64,000 bases of DNA from positions 96,001-160,000 of the forward strand of contig NZ_KB850001.1 in NCBI RefSeq assembly GCF_000369405.1. The letters run 5' to 3'. The position numbers were made by a program, and so were the translations under genes. The notes under the pieces are model-generated. The model saw nothing but the letters and a program-made list of their open reading frames with translations, was not told where the DNA came from and searched no databases. Position 1 is the first letter of the stretch, and the number at the start of each line of letters is the position of its first letter. Of the stretch, positions 44,309 to 53,879 are shown one piece after another. This DNA comes from Acinetobacter sp. ANC 3929. Lineage in GTDB: Bacteria > Pseudomonadota > Gammaproteobacteria > Pseudomonadales > Moraxellaceae.

Positions 44309-45457
44309 TTAGTCATCGAGACGAGGTGGTTTAATATCTGAACCAATCTTGATTGGTAGCTCGCTCTCGAGTACATAGGCATAGCTGATTCGGTCGAAAC
44401 TCTTAAAGATCATGACACTACCCAAATATTGCCCAGGGAGTTTTACCTGCTCTTTGGTCTTCGGATCTCGCACAACTTCGCCATCTTGGTAAATGCTGAA
44501 CACTTGTCCCGTTTCTACACCATCGACGGTACCACGATCCACAGTGACGACACCATTTTTAGCTGCTGTACCAATTGATCCCATTACGCGAATGATTTTG
44601 CCACCATCTTTCACTTGATTGGCATCAATTGGATAGAACAACGTCGGTAACATGGCATCTTGTTCCGCCATGACGCGATCGCCACGACGAACCTCGCCAT
44701 TATAGCTATCTGTCAGCTCCACTGTGGTGATGTCATTTTCGTTACGAATCGCAACACCTGAAGCGACTTGGGTTAGTTCAACGCCAAGAATCTGCTTTTT
44801 GCCATTTTCCAAGACAACATAAGGTTCGCCTTCACGGAATACACCGTAACGTTGACCATTTTCAAGTCCTTTACCGCGAACATAAACGCTTTGGCCTTTA
44901 CCTGCGAGTACGCGGTTATCTGCTGTACCCAAAATATAAGGGGTATTGGCAATCGCATCTGCTGGCAGAACTGAAGTACGTTCTAGCCATTGTTGAATAT
45001 GAGCCAATGGAATCACTGGAACACTATTATTCAATGCTTCGACACGAACTTGCGGACGTAAGTTTGAAGTATTGCCTGTATAGCGGCGGATGATACCGTC
45101 ACAGCCATCACCTTCATCTTTACCGATTAAAGGTTTACCGTTCAAACTACACAGTAGTAAGCGATCCCCTGGATAAATCCAATGCGGATTTTTCACATGT
45201 TTATTGCTTGCCCAAATTTCTGGCCAGCGCCAAGGCTTATTTAAAAACTTACCTGAAATATCCCAAAGCGTATCGCCTTTTTTCACCACATAGACATGCG
45301 GTGCCCCCACTTTTACCGAAGGTGGGCTGACATTCGGGCTTGCTGCATGAGCAAAATTCACGCTCATACCCAATCCCGCACAAATCGCAGCGGCAATCAG
45401 TTGTTTTTTTAACCCCAAGGCATGAAATGAGTGTATGCCGTTTAAAACCTTTTTCAT
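44309..45457 (-). CDS. LysM-domain exported protein
   Basis: This protein of about 382 residues has a signal peptide ending near FAHA and a LysM domain, HVYVVKKGDTLWDISGKFL, near residues 55-75, ending in HWIYPGDRLLL. A long C-terminal region with beta-rich repeats follows. LysM binds peptidoglycan glycans, so envelope localisation is likely. The ATG at 45457 is used. Such genes sit beside dprA and def in many gammaproteobacteria; the precise role is unknown. Confidence 0.85.
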   Translation of the reverse strand: MKKVLNGIHSFHALGLKKQLIAAAICAGLGMSVNFAHAASPNVSPPSVKVGAPHVYVVKKGDTLWDISGKFLNKPWRWPEIWASNKHVKNPHWIYPGDRLLLCSLNGKPLIGKDEGDGCDGIIRRYTGNTSNLRPQVRVEALNNSVPVIPLAHIQQWLERTSVLPADAIANTPYILGTADNRVLAGKGQSVYVRGKGLENGQRYGVFREGEPYVVLENGKKQILGVELTQVASGVAIRNENDITTVELTDSYNGEVRRGDRVMAEQDAMLPTLFYPIDANQVKDGGKIIRVMGSIGTAAKNGVVTVDRGTVDGVETGQVFSIYQDGEVVRDPKTKEQVKLPGQYLGSVMIFKSFDRISYAYVLESELPIKIGSDIKPPRLDD

Positions 45458-45478
45458 TATCATAATTCCTAAAAATTA

Positions 45479-45515
45479 TGTGTGTAGTTGCGCTATAATA
45501 ACGACTTTACACACA
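45479..45515. promoter_or_regulatory. Inverted repeat framing a promoter between LysM gene and def
   Basis: TGTGTGTA (45479-45486) and TACACACA (45508-45515) are perfect inverted arms with a 21-base spacer that contains TATAAT (45494-45499). A protein binding both arms could control the divergent def and LysM genes. The -35 box is not clear. Confidence 0.45.
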
Positions 45516-45581
45516 ATTTTTTTTGATCAAGCATTCCCTTCAGTTGGTTTCCTGATCAATGGCTTAAGTGAGGACGACAGT

Positions 45582-46112
45582 ATGGCCTTATTACCTATTC
45601 TAAGTTTTCCTGATTCCCGCCTTCGTACCATTGCCAAGCCAGTCGAAGAAGTCACTGATGATATTCGTCAGCTTGCAGCAGATATGTTTGAAACCATGTA
45701 CGAGGCACCGGGTATAGGTTTAGCGGCAACTCAGGTTGATCATCATATTCAGCTTATTGTTATGGACATCTCTGAAGAGAAAAACCAACCGATGGTGTTC
45801 ATTAACCCCAAAGTCACTCCACTGACCGAAGATACTCAGCCTTATGAAGAAGGCTGTCTCTCTGTGCCTCAAATATACGATAAAGTTGAGCGTCCGTCAC
45901 GCGTAAAAATCGAGGCAATTAACCTTGAAGGTCAAGCATTTGTGTTAGAAGCTGACGAACTTCTCGCTGTTTGTATCCAACATGAAATGGATCACTTAAA
46001 TGGCAAGCTTTTTGTTGATTATTTATCGCCATTAAAGCGCCAACGTGCCCGTGAAAAAGTGGAAAAATTGGTTCGCCAACGCGAAAAAGAAAAAGTTGCA
46101 GTCAAACGTTAA
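45582..46112 (+). CDS. def: Peptide deformylase
   Basis: This 176-residue metalloenzyme removes the formyl group from new proteins. All three motifs are present: GIGLAATQV (residues 44-52), EEGCLSVP with Cys92, and QHEMDH with His134 and His138, which bind the metal. The ATG at 45582 is preferred; an in-frame upstream start at 45435 would add 49 unrelated residues. The usual partner fmt is not the next gene here. Confidence 0.95.
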   Translation: MALLPILSFPDSRLRTIAKPVEEVTDDIRQLAADMFETMYEAPGIGLAATQVDHHIQLIVMDISEEKNQPMVFINPKVTPLTEDTQPYEEGCLSVPQIYDKVERPSRVKIEAINLEGQAFVLEADELLAVCIQHEMDHLNGKLFVDYLSPLKRQRAREKVEKLVRQREKEKVAVKR

Positions 46113-46131
46113 GCTTTAAAATCATTTAAAG

Positions 46132-46569
46132 ATGTTTTCTTTGTTTCGTTGTGGCCTGCTACTTGCGTTAACCGCGGTCTGTTTACAGATTGCGGTTTTC
46201 TTGCAGCCGCTACTTCCGAAGCAATATCAAATCGCGCCTGTATGTGAAACGATTACTAAGGCGTTACTTTTGCCTCAAGCAGAAACAGCGCATAGTCACT
46301 CCGCACACAGGTCGCAGCATCATAGCCATCAACTTGAACAAACCCAAGTTTCGATGCCACAACATGACCATCACGATCTCAATCATCAATGTCAGTACTG
46401 TACGGTTTATGCCAATCTGGTATTGCCCCCTGAATTGGGTGTGAAAGAGGTGTTAGTCCGAATCCAAATCCGTTTGGTTGCTTATCAACAAGCGTTTAAG
46501 CATGTTTATTTTGCACTACAGCGGCTGTTCTTATTACCTCAAGGGCGAGCCCCACCACTCTTTGCATAA
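46132..46569 (+). CDS. His-rich DUF2946-like protein, copper-associated
   Basis: This 145-residue protein has one N-terminal hydrophobic helix and a His-rich middle (HSHSAHRSQHHSHQ, then QHDHHDLNHQCQYC), ending RAPPLFA. The HQCQYC and RAPP elements are typical of DUF2946 proteins, which often lie next to TonB-dependent copper receptors, as here (73-base gap). The His/Cys clusters suggest metal binding in the periplasm. It starts 19 bases after def. Confidence 0.75.
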   Translation: MFSLFRCGLLLALTAVCLQIAVFLQPLLPKQYQIAPVCETITKALLLPQAETAHSHSAHRSQHHSHQLEQTQVSMPQHDHHDLNHQCQYCTVYANLVLPPELGVKEVLVRIQIRLVAYQQAFKHVYFALQRLFLLPQGRAPPLFA

Positions 46570-46642
46570 ATTAAAACGTCAATTTCATTAGGGTTTTCAA
46601 AACTCTAGCTTAGTTTTACTTATGTTTTAAGAGAGACCAATC

Positions 46643-48739
46643 ATGGCTCAACCTAAATTTTTATTACAACCGCTTACGGTTGCGATCCTTGCTGCCTCAA
46701 ATACGGCACTGGTTTGGGCAAATCCAGTTGTACCAGTAGACAACTCACATGCGCATGTTGCACTTGCACCAATTGTTGTGACAGCACAGCAACCCAATGA
46801 GAGCAATGGTTTGGTGGTGCAAGCTGATCCTAAACAACCGATCCAACCAGTCCCTGCAACCGATGGGGCAGATTACTTACAAAGTATTATGGGCTTTAAT
46901 GCCATTAAAAATGGCGGTACCAATGGTGATGTCACCTTCCGTGGCATGTTTGGTTCACGCATTAAAATGCTGGTCGATGGCAGTGAAAACCTTGGGGCAT
47001 GTCCATCTCGAATGGATGCGCCAACCTCATATATTCAACCTGAAAGCTTTGACAAAATCACCGTCATTAAAGGGCCGCAAACAGTTCAATACGCCAATAC
47101 GGGTTCAGCCGCAACAGTAATTTTTGAACGTGAACCTGAAAAATTAACGCAAGAAAAACTGTATCGTGGACAAGCAAGTGTGGTGATGGGCTCTTATGGG
47201 CGTCTTGACCATAATGTTGAAGCTGCCGTTGGTGATGAAACGAAATATGCGCGTTTAAATGCCAATCGTTCGGAAGCGGATAATTATAAAGACGGTGATG
47301 ATCAATCCGTACATTCGAACTGGAAACGCTGGAATGCTGATTTGGCTTTGGGCTGGAAGCCGACAGATGATTCTTGGTTGGAGCTCCGTGCAGGTAAAGG
47401 TGATGGTGAAGCTGCCTATGCCGGTCGTGGTATGGACGGTTCACAATTTAAACGTGAAAGCTTAGGCCTACATGCTGAGCAGAAGAATCTGACGGATGTG
47501 ATTAAGAAAGTCGAAGCACAAGTTGACTATAGCTATAACAATCACATCATGGATAATTTCCGTTTGCGTACACCACCAATGACAACCATGAAGATGCATG
47601 GCATGGACATGACGGTACCGAATAAAATGGAAATGGAAGTTGCTCGCCGTACTTTGAACACCCGTTTAGCGGTCACTACCGATTGGGACAAGTTCAGCGT
47701 CGTGTCTGGGATTGATACCCAGCACAACAAGCATGGTGGCAACATGATCATGTATGCCATGCCAAGCATGAACTCACCATTTAGCAATGATCTCAAATTC
47801 CAGTCTTATGGTGCGTTTAGTGAATGGACTTATAACACTGATGCGGATCAAAAATGGGTCGCTGGTGCGCGTGTGGATCAAGTTAAAATTGATAGTCTAG
47901 AAAATGGCAAAAGTCGTCGTAATACCAACCCAAGCGGTTTTATCCGTATCGAAAAAACCTTACCTGAACATGGGTTAAAAACCTATGCAGGTTTGGGCTA
48001 TGTTGAACGTACTCCAGATTTTTGGGAACTCTATAGCACATCAACCGATCATGGTGTGGGTTCAACCGATATGATGGGTAAAACGACTTATCGTATGATT
48101 GATAACTTAGATAACCTGAAAAACGAACGTACTGCGCAGTTAGATGTAGGTTTTCAAGCGGAACATGGCGCATGGAATACATGGGCTTCTGCTTATGCAG
48201 GTTTAATTAAAGACTTTATCTTGTTGCAATACGGTGGATCAAATCAACGCTATCCTTTGGCGCGTAATGTGGATGCAACTATTGCTGGTGCAGAAGCAGG
48301 CGTTGGTTATCAATTTACAGATCATCTTCAAGCAGATGTTTCAACCATGTATGCATGGGGTAAAAATACCTCAGATGGTCGTGCTTTACCGCAGATTGCA
48401 CCCTTAGAAGGACGTATTAATCTCCGTTATGTCGAAGAAAAATATAGCTTGGGTTTATTGTGGCGTACGGTCGCAAAACAAAATCGTGTCAGCCTGAATG
48501 AAGGGAATGTGGTTGGCTATGATATGAACCAAAGTAAAGCATTTAATACCCTAGCATTGAATGGCACATACAAATTAACAGATGCCGTTGATGTTTCTGT
48601 TGGTGTCGATAATGTTTTGGATAAAACCTATACTGAGCATCTCAATAAAGCAGGGGCTTCGATGTTTGGTTATGGTGCCAGTGAGCAGTTTAATAATATT
48701 GGACGAAACTACTGGATGCGCATGAGCATGAAGTTTTAA
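46643..48739 (+). CDS. TonB-dependent copper receptor (OprC/NosA-like)
   Basis: This 698-residue outer-membrane receptor has a signal peptide ending VWA, a TonB-box-like segment LAPIVVTAQQ near residue 40, a plug domain with DVTFRGMFGSRIKMLVDGS and ITVIKGPQTVQYANTGSAAT, and a 22-strand barrel ending in MRMSMKF. A Met/His-rich loop (MTTMKMHGMDMTVPNKMEME, about residues 312-331) fits copper binding. The segment GACPSRMDAPTSYI is diagnostic of the OprC/NosA group. It follows the DUF2946 gene and is followed by a terminator. Confidence 0.92.
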   Translation: MAQPKFLLQPLTVAILAASNTALVWANPVVPVDNSHAHVALAPIVVTAQQPNESNGLVVQADPKQPIQPVPATDGADYLQSIMGFNAIKNGGTNGDVTFRGMFGSRIKMLVDGSENLGACPSRMDAPTSYIQPESFDKITVIKGPQTVQYANTGSAATVIFEREPEKLTQEKLYRGQASVVMGSYGRLDHNVEAAVGDETKYARLNANRSEADNYKDGDDQSVHSNWKRWNADLALGWKPTDDSWLELRAGKGDGEAAYAGRGMDGSQFKRESLGLHAEQKNLTDVIKKVEAQVDYSYNNHIMDNFRLRTPPMTTMKMHGMDMTVPNKMEMEVARRTLNTRLAVTTDWDKFSVVSGIDTQHNKHGGNMIMYAMPSMNSPFSNDLKFQSYGAFSEWTYNTDADQKWVAGARVDQVKIDSLENGKSRRNTNPSGFIRIEKTLPEHGLKTYAGLGYVERTPDFWELYSTSTDHGVGSTDMMGKTTYRMIDNLDNLKNERTAQLDVGFQAEHGAWNTWASAYAGLIKDFILLQYGGSNQRYPLARNVDATIAGAEAGVGYQFTDHLQADVSTMYAWGKNTSDGRALPQIAPLEGRINLRYVEEKYSLGLLWRTVAKQNRVSLNEGNVVGYDMNQSKAFNTLALNGTYKLTDAVDVSVGVDNVLDKTYTEHLNKAGASMFGYGASEQFNNIGRNYWMRMSMKF

Positions 48740-48746
48740 GCGATAA

Positions 48747-48780
48747 ATAAAACAAGGTGGATCTATCCACCTTGTTTTAT
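48747..48780. terminator. Bidirectional terminator after the copper receptor
   Basis: AACAAGGTGG (48751-48760) and CCACCTTGTT (48767-48776) pair around a 6-base loop with A/T tracts outside. It separates the receptor from a convergent hypothetical gene. Confidence 0.88.
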
Positions 48781-48787
48781 TTTGGGT

Positions 48788-49549
48788 TTAAGCCAAGCAG
48801 TCTTGTTTTGGCATTAAGCTATCGCAATACAATGGGTTTAAAGCGCATTGCAAATCATCAATCTGTTCTTGGGTGACATAACCTTTGGCTTTTAAGTATT
48901 CTGCCACGCGATCATCACGTAGACTCAAAAATGCCGCATCATAAACGCCTAAATCGACAAATAAAGCGGCGGTTTCCAAGCTATTAAAGTGATCTAGGAA
49001 CACATCATTTTCATACATCAGGAAAATATGGGTGAGTACTGCATTGGCATCGACTTTTAAGCGTTGTGCCAATTGTTCAGGACGTGTTTTGATAAAAAGT
49101 AAATCTGATAGTTCATCAAACTGGGTTTTGTCTAATTGGTTTTCACCGCCTTTGGCATGTGCCAGCCATGCTTTGAAGACCAATACCGCACCGCCACGTA
49201 ACAGCATACTCCAGATTTGATGACGTGTTTCATGATCAAGATGGGATGATTCTGTTTCGAGTGCGTTTAAAAAAGTCTCTTCTTGCTCTGCCAGTTTTTC
49301 AAATAAGCCCAGACCTTGTGGGTGATAAGCGGCAGGCGCAAACACATCAAAATTCAGTTGATCAAATACATTGAGTGCCAATGGAACAGCAGCTTGGTAA
49401 AGTGTATTCAGTGCGCGTAAATGTGTTTCATCCAGTTTGCTGTGCACAAAGATGGTTTGCCAGTCTAGTTCTGGTAAGAGGGCATTAGCACTGTATTGGC
49501 GATAAAACTGTTGTGAGCTATGGTCAGTTGAGGGATGACTGTTATTCAT
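48788..49549 (-). CDS. Hypothetical cytosolic protein, unrecognised family
   Basis: This protein of about 253 residues is largely helical and acidic, with no signal peptide or membrane segment. It contains QIWSMLLRGGAVLVFKAWLA near residues 119-138 and a Cys pair near the end (LNPLYCDSLMPKQDCLA). No domain is recognised; a weak overall resemblance to all-helical TorD-like chaperones is only an impression. ATGs at 49570 and 49549 are in frame, the second preferred. It is convergent with the copper receptor. Confidence 0.6.
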   Translation of the reverse strand: MNNSHPSTDHSSQQFYRQYSANALLPELDWQTIFVHSKLDETHLRALNTLYQAAVPLALNVFDQLNFDVFAPAAYHPQGLGLFEKLAEQEETFLNALETESSHLDHETRHQIWSMLLRGGAVLVFKAWLAHAKGGENQLDKTQFDELSDLLFIKTRPEQLAQRLKVDANAVLTHIFLMYENDVFLDHFNSLETAALFVDLGVYDAAFLSLRDDRVAEYLKAKGYVTQEQIDDLQCALNPLYCDSLMPKQDCLA

Positions 49550-49735
49550 GATCAATGTCCTTTTTGACAATTTGTGATGAGAAACCTAAAAGGAGTCGAT
49601 CTAGGTCTCTATTAACTTGATCAATTTATGCGGTATCAGGAAAACAAGTAGAATACGACTAAAGTTGTATATGTAATTTTAAGGGTGAAATTTAACAATA
49701 AAAACAAGTGCTTGTTAAATTGTAAGTAAGTGTAC

Positions 49736-49763
49736 AAACGTTCACTAATGTAAGTGAACGTTT
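49736..49763. terminator. Hairpin downstream of the hybrid kinase gene
   Basis: AAACGTTCAC (49736-49745) pairs with GTGAACGTTT (49754-49763) around an 8-base loop, and T's extend on the plus side. It lies about 100 bases beyond the kinase stop codon and may end that transcript. It may instead be an operator for the next leftward gene. Confidence 0.5.
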
Positions 49764-49864
49764 TTGCCATAGCCAATAATGATTTGAGCATTTTGGTCAA
49801 TTCATAATCGAACAAATGGGATTGTTTTGATCATTTTGGCCTATGTTGCAAAATATTTTGCTAG

Positions 49865-52800
49865 TTATTGCATTGGCATGATTTTTAAACCAGATAGCCA
49901 AGCACGTAAGCCCGCAGGTTTGAGCGGCTTTCTTAACAACACAATATTTTGCTGTTTTAGATATTGCGGTAACTCTGGATCGGAATCTGCGGTAATCAGT
50001 GCTACTGGAATATGGGCCAGTCGGTGTTGTTCAATGAAGTCTAGACCACGTTGATCATGGTTCAAGTGCTGGTCGATGAGCCAAACTTGAATATCTTCTT
50101 GTTCGATCAGTTGTAGTGCTTGTTCAGGCTCGGTGGCTGTAAAAATCTGATAACCCCATTTACTCAATAAGGTCCGCATTCCTTCTAAAATGGTTTCATC
50201 ATTGTCCAAACACAACACTTTATAGGCGGTATGTTGCAGTGCGGGGATATGCGGTGTTGTCATTTGAACTTTAGGTGCTTCCGCCAGCGGGACTTCGATC
50301 ATGAAGCAAGAGCCTTTGCCCAGTTCAGAATAAACATGCACAGGAAAGTTCAGCAGGCTGGTCATACGTTGCACAATCGCTAGGCCTAAACCCAGTCCTT
50401 GTTCGCCCCAAGGTGAGGTATGCCCGCAACGTTCGAACTCCTGAAACAGTTTAACGCGTTGTTGTTCATTAATGCCAGGTCCAGTATCCCATACCCCGAT
50501 ACGAATATGGTTCGGGCGTTGTGCAGAACGTAATACCCCGACCACCACACGCCCTTGTGCCGTATAGCGCAATGCATTGCTAACAAAGTTCTGGATAATA
50601 CGTCGCATCCATTGCGGATCGGTATCGACCCAGAATTTAGTATCGTGAACAGACAGATGAATATTACGTTGAGCAGCAATCGATTTGAACTGTAACTCCA
50701 GATCATTCAATAAATCATGCAGTGAATAGGCTTGGCGTTTGGGCTGAATGGTACCGCCTTCTAAACGGGCAATATCGAGTAGGGCAGAGAGCATACTTTC
50801 TGCACCGTAGAGTGCGCGATCCAATTGTTGCAAGGTTTGTTGATCTTCCGTTGAATGCACACTTTGCTCTAATGCAGTACTAAATAAACGGGCAGCATGC
50901 ATGGGCTGTAATAAGTCATGACTGGCTGCAGCAAGGAAGCGGCTTTTCGATTGATTGGCTTTATCGGCTTGTTCTAGCGCGAGTTGTTGCTCGGTCAATG
51001 CATTGGCAAGTTGTTGAGTTCGATCACTGACACGTTCTTCCAACACCGCTTCATTTTCACGGAAGGCGGTAATATCGGCGAAAGTAGTGACAAAGCCACC
51101 GCCTTCGATCGGATTACCACGCATCTGGATGACCAGACCATCTTTACGAATCCGCTCGAATTCATGTGCACTCCCCACTTTCATCCAGTGTAGTCGTTTA
51201 CGCACATGTTCTTCGACAGGGCCGGGACCACACTCGCCACGTTCAGCGTTATAGCGAATCAGATCTGCGATCGGACAGCCGACGTAGACCAGATCTTTAG
51301 GATAATCAAATAGTTTTAAATATTGGTTATTCCACGCTACTAGACACATATTTTTATCCACCACACTGACGCCTTGGGTCATATGGTCGATCATGGTCAT
51401 GAGTAGATTCTGGTTAAAACGCTGCCATTGTGAGGCTTGGTCGAGAATATTGGCGACTTGTCCGAGTGCCAGACCATTGTTAATCATGGCGGTGGTCAGC
51501 AATGTGCGGGCAGAAGCGGCACCAATAATACCTGCCAGATACTGTTCAGTGAAACGCCACCACATACCATTGGCAACATGATTTTCATTTAACACCACAT
51601 GGTTTTGTTCACAAAACTGTTGGAAGGCTTGCATGGTTGGCTTATCGCCTGTCACACGTTTAGCCAATGCCAATAAGTCACCGACTTTCAGGCGTGCGGC
51701 ATTCAAGTGTAGATCAGTTAGATCGGTATTGGATTGAGCCGATGGCAGTGGCTTACTTTCATAATAGAAAAAGCTCTCCGCTTGAATTTGCTCTGCCACA
51801 CTTGGACGATACAAACGAGACACCCAGATATAGAGCACTACGTTGAGACCCAGTGACCACAATACACCATGGGTAAGTGGGGCAAATGATTCAAATCCAA
51901 GCAAAGCTTCTGGACGTAGGCCATTAATATCAAAGGGTCCAAACAGTAATAGATGTTGTGCAAATTCTTGATAATGATCAGGCAAGCTACGTAATACTGT
52001 TGGAAATAGAAGTGTATAACTCCACATCGCAAAACCCATCAGTAAGCCCACATAGACCCCTTGACGACTTGCACCACGCCAGTATAGCCCACCGATCAAG
52101 GCTGGAGAGAATTGTGCGACAGCACTGAAAGCCAATAAGCCAAATACAGACAGTTGATTGATATCATTAAAAAAATGGAAGAATAAGAAGCCCAGTAGCA
52201 TCACACTGACGATACTAATGCGACGTGTCAATTTGAGCACGCGAGGTAAATGCTGGTCATGCCGAGAAATGATTTTAAAGCGCCATAATGCGGGCATGAT
52301 CAGGTCATTACTGAGCATAATTGACAATGCCACTGAGGCAACCAAAAGCATGCCAGTCGAAGCTGAAAAGCCTCCCAAAAAGGCCAATAAAGCCAACCAA
52401 TCCTGTTGATAGCTCATCGGTAAGGCCAATACCGCAATGTCTGGTGTCCCTAGCGATTCGGGTAAAGAATGGAGTGCCCAGCTGGCAATCGGAATGATTG
52501 CAATCACGGTGAGAATGAGATAGGCCGCGAACCAGCGTCGTGCGCCACGAATATGCTTTTCATCCCGTAATTCCACCACCGCCACATGAAATTGACGCGG
52601 CAAGCAAATCATGGCCAAGCCGGCGAGCAACGTTTGTACCCAAAAGGTTTCAGGCACACCGAACTGTTGCAGGTCATGGAAATGCTGGTTAACGTCGCTG
52701 CTGACTTGTTTGATATTGTCAGGTGATTGTAATAAGAAAAAAGCAGCGACACAGAGTAAAGCAAATAGTTTAACAAAGGATTCAAAGGCGACGGCCAACA

Positions 52801-53383
52801 TTAAACCGCCGTGTTGTTCGGTATGAGCAATATGACGGGTACCAAAAATCATCGCCAAAATTGCCAGCACCGCAGTCAGCACTAACACACTATTGGTGGT
52901 GGTATGGATATGGGCGTTCTGCTCAAGAATGACGGATGCACTGAGGGCAATGGCACGCAGTTGCAACGCTAGATATGGCACGATCGCAATCACGGCAAGA
53001 ATGGTCACCAGTGCTGCCAAGCTACCACTTTTGCCATAACGCGCTGCGACAAAATCGGCAATTGAAGAAATGGCATGATGTTGGCGAATCCGACCTAAGC
53101 GCTTCCAGATGTCATAACCAAACCAGATGAACAGCAAGGGACCGAGATAAATCGGTAGAAAAATAACCCCCTGACGTACCGCAGCACCTGTTGCACCGTA
53201 AAAGGTCCATGATGAGCAATACACACCTAAAGTCAAACTAAACAGTAGCATACGACCGCGTGTACTTAAACGGCTGGCATGCTTTTCGCCAAAAAAAGCA
53301 CAGCCGAATAACAGCACAATGTACAGGGCTAGTACCCCAAGAATAAGCCAACTGTTCATATTGCTCACGTGATCAACTTCCAT
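49865..53383 (-). CDS. SSS-PAS hybrid sensor kinase, CrbS/MxtR-like
   Basis: This 1172-residue inner-membrane protein starts with a sodium/solute symporter-like domain of about 13 helices (residues 10-540). A linker (STAC-like) region, a PAS domain (about 655-780), a HisKA domain with the phospho-His in AAASHDLLQP (about 819), a HATPase with NFVSNALRYTA and DTGPGINEQQ follow. A receiver with the acceptor Asp in VWLIDQHL (about 1103) is C-terminal. This layout matches CrbS/MxtR, which with CrbR/ErdR controls acetate use in Vibrio and Pseudomonas. The divergent DUF485-actP pair supports that role. The response regulator is not in the window. An internal ATG at 53359 is an alternative start. Confidence 0.82.
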   Translation of the reverse strand: MEVDHVSNMNSWLILGVLALYIVLLFGCAFFGEKHASRLSTRGRMLLFSLTLGVYCSSWTFYGATGAAVRQGVIFLPIYLGPLLFIWFGYDIWKRLGRIRQHHAISSIADFVAARYGKSGSLAALVTILAVIAIVPYLALQLRAIALSASVILEQNAHIHTTTNSVLVLTAVLAILAMIFGTRHIAHTEQHGGLMLAVAFESFVKLFALLCVAAFFLLQSPDNIKQVSSDVNQHFHDLQQFGVPETFWVQTLLAGLAMICLPRQFHVAVVELRDEKHIRGARRWFAAYLILTVIAIIPIASWALHSLPESLGTPDIAVLALPMSYQQDWLALLAFLGGFSASTGMLLVASVALSIMLSNDLIMPALWRFKIISRHDQHLPRVLKLTRRISIVSVMLLGFLFFHFFNDINQLSVFGLLAFSAVAQFSPALIGGLYWRGASRQGVYVGLLMGFAMWSYTLLFPTVLRSLPDHYQEFAQHLLLFGPFDINGLRPEALLGFESFAPLTHGVLWSLGLNVVLYIWVSRLYRPSVAEQIQAESFFYYESKPLPSAQSNTDLTDLHLNAARLKVGDLLALAKRVTGDKPTMQAFQQFCEQNHVVLNENHVANGMWWRFTEQYLAGIIGAASARTLLTTAMINNGLALGQVANILDQASQWQRFNQNLLMTMIDHMTQGVSVVDKNMCLVAWNNQYLKLFDYPKDLVYVGCPIADLIRYNAERGECGPGPVEEHVRKRLHWMKVGSAHEFERIRKDGLVIQMRGNPIEGGGFVTTFADITAFRENEAVLEERVSDRTQQLANALTEQQLALEQADKANQSKSRFLAAASHDLLQPMHAARLFSTALEQSVHSTEDQQTLQQLDRALYGAESMLSALLDIARLEGGTIQPKRQAYSLHDLLNDLELQFKSIAAQRNIHLSVHDTKFWVDTDPQWMRRIIQNFVSNALRYTAQGRVVVGVLRSAQRPNHIRIGVWDTGPGINEQQRVKLFQEFERCGHTSPWGEQGLGLGLAIVQRMTSLLNFPVHVYSELGKGSCFMIEVPLAEAPKVQMTTPHIPALQHTAYKVLCLDNDETILEGMRTLLSKWGYQIFTATEPEQALQLIEQEDIQVWLIDQHLNHDQRGLDFIEQHRLAHIPVALITADSDPELPQYLKQQNIVLLRKPLKPAGLRAWLSGLKIMPMQ

Positions 53384-53545
53384 TTTTTATCATACCCGAA
53401 GCACAGGTATAGCAATGAGTAGAGATTGTCATTTAGAGACCAAAGTCTAAGTTACGAGTCAAGCATAATCTTGTTACTTTGGATAATGAAAAATCCCATG
53501 TGAAAAAAGGGGTCCACGGTTGGACACAAAAATAAGGAGTCAATT

Positions 53546-53878
53546 ATGGATGATTCACAGGTAGATCGAATTCTACGAAATCCAAAGTTTCAAGAGATGG
53601 TCAGCAAAAAGCGCACATTAAGTTGGACATTAACAGCAATCATGCTGTTTATCTACGTTGGTTTTATGCTTTTGGTTGGTTATAACAAAGAGTTTTTAGC
53701 AAGTTCATTCAGCGGCGGTGTAACCACGTGGGGAATTCCTCTTGGTTTAGGCATTATCGTATTGTCATTTATCTTGTGTGGTGTGTATTCCTATATTGCC
53801 AATACTAAACTTGACCAACTGAATGAAGCAGCCCTCAAAGAAGTTGAGGCCATTGCACATGAAAAAGGGATGCACTGA
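53546..53878 (+). CDS. DUF485 family membrane protein (YjcH-like)
   Basis: This 110-residue protein has two membrane helices, LTAIMLFIYVGFMLLVGYN and IPLGLGIIVLSFILCGVYSY, and the DUF485 start ILRNPKFQEMVSKK. It lies directly upstream of actP, as yjcH does in other bacteria. AAGGAG precedes the ATG. It is probably an accessory component of acetate uptake. Confidence 0.9.
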   Translation: MDDSQVDRILRNPKFQEMVSKKRTLSWTLTAIMLFIYVGFMLLVGYNKEFLASSFSGGVTTWGIPLGLGIIVLSFILCGVYSYIANTKLDQLNEAALKEVEAIAHEKGMH

Positions 53879-53879
53879 G

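Noticed and set aside
45435..45581. 49-residue N-terminal extension of peptide deformylase
   Set aside because: It overlaps the divergent promoter and the LysM gene start and is unrelated to deformylase; the ATG at 45582 gives the standard length.
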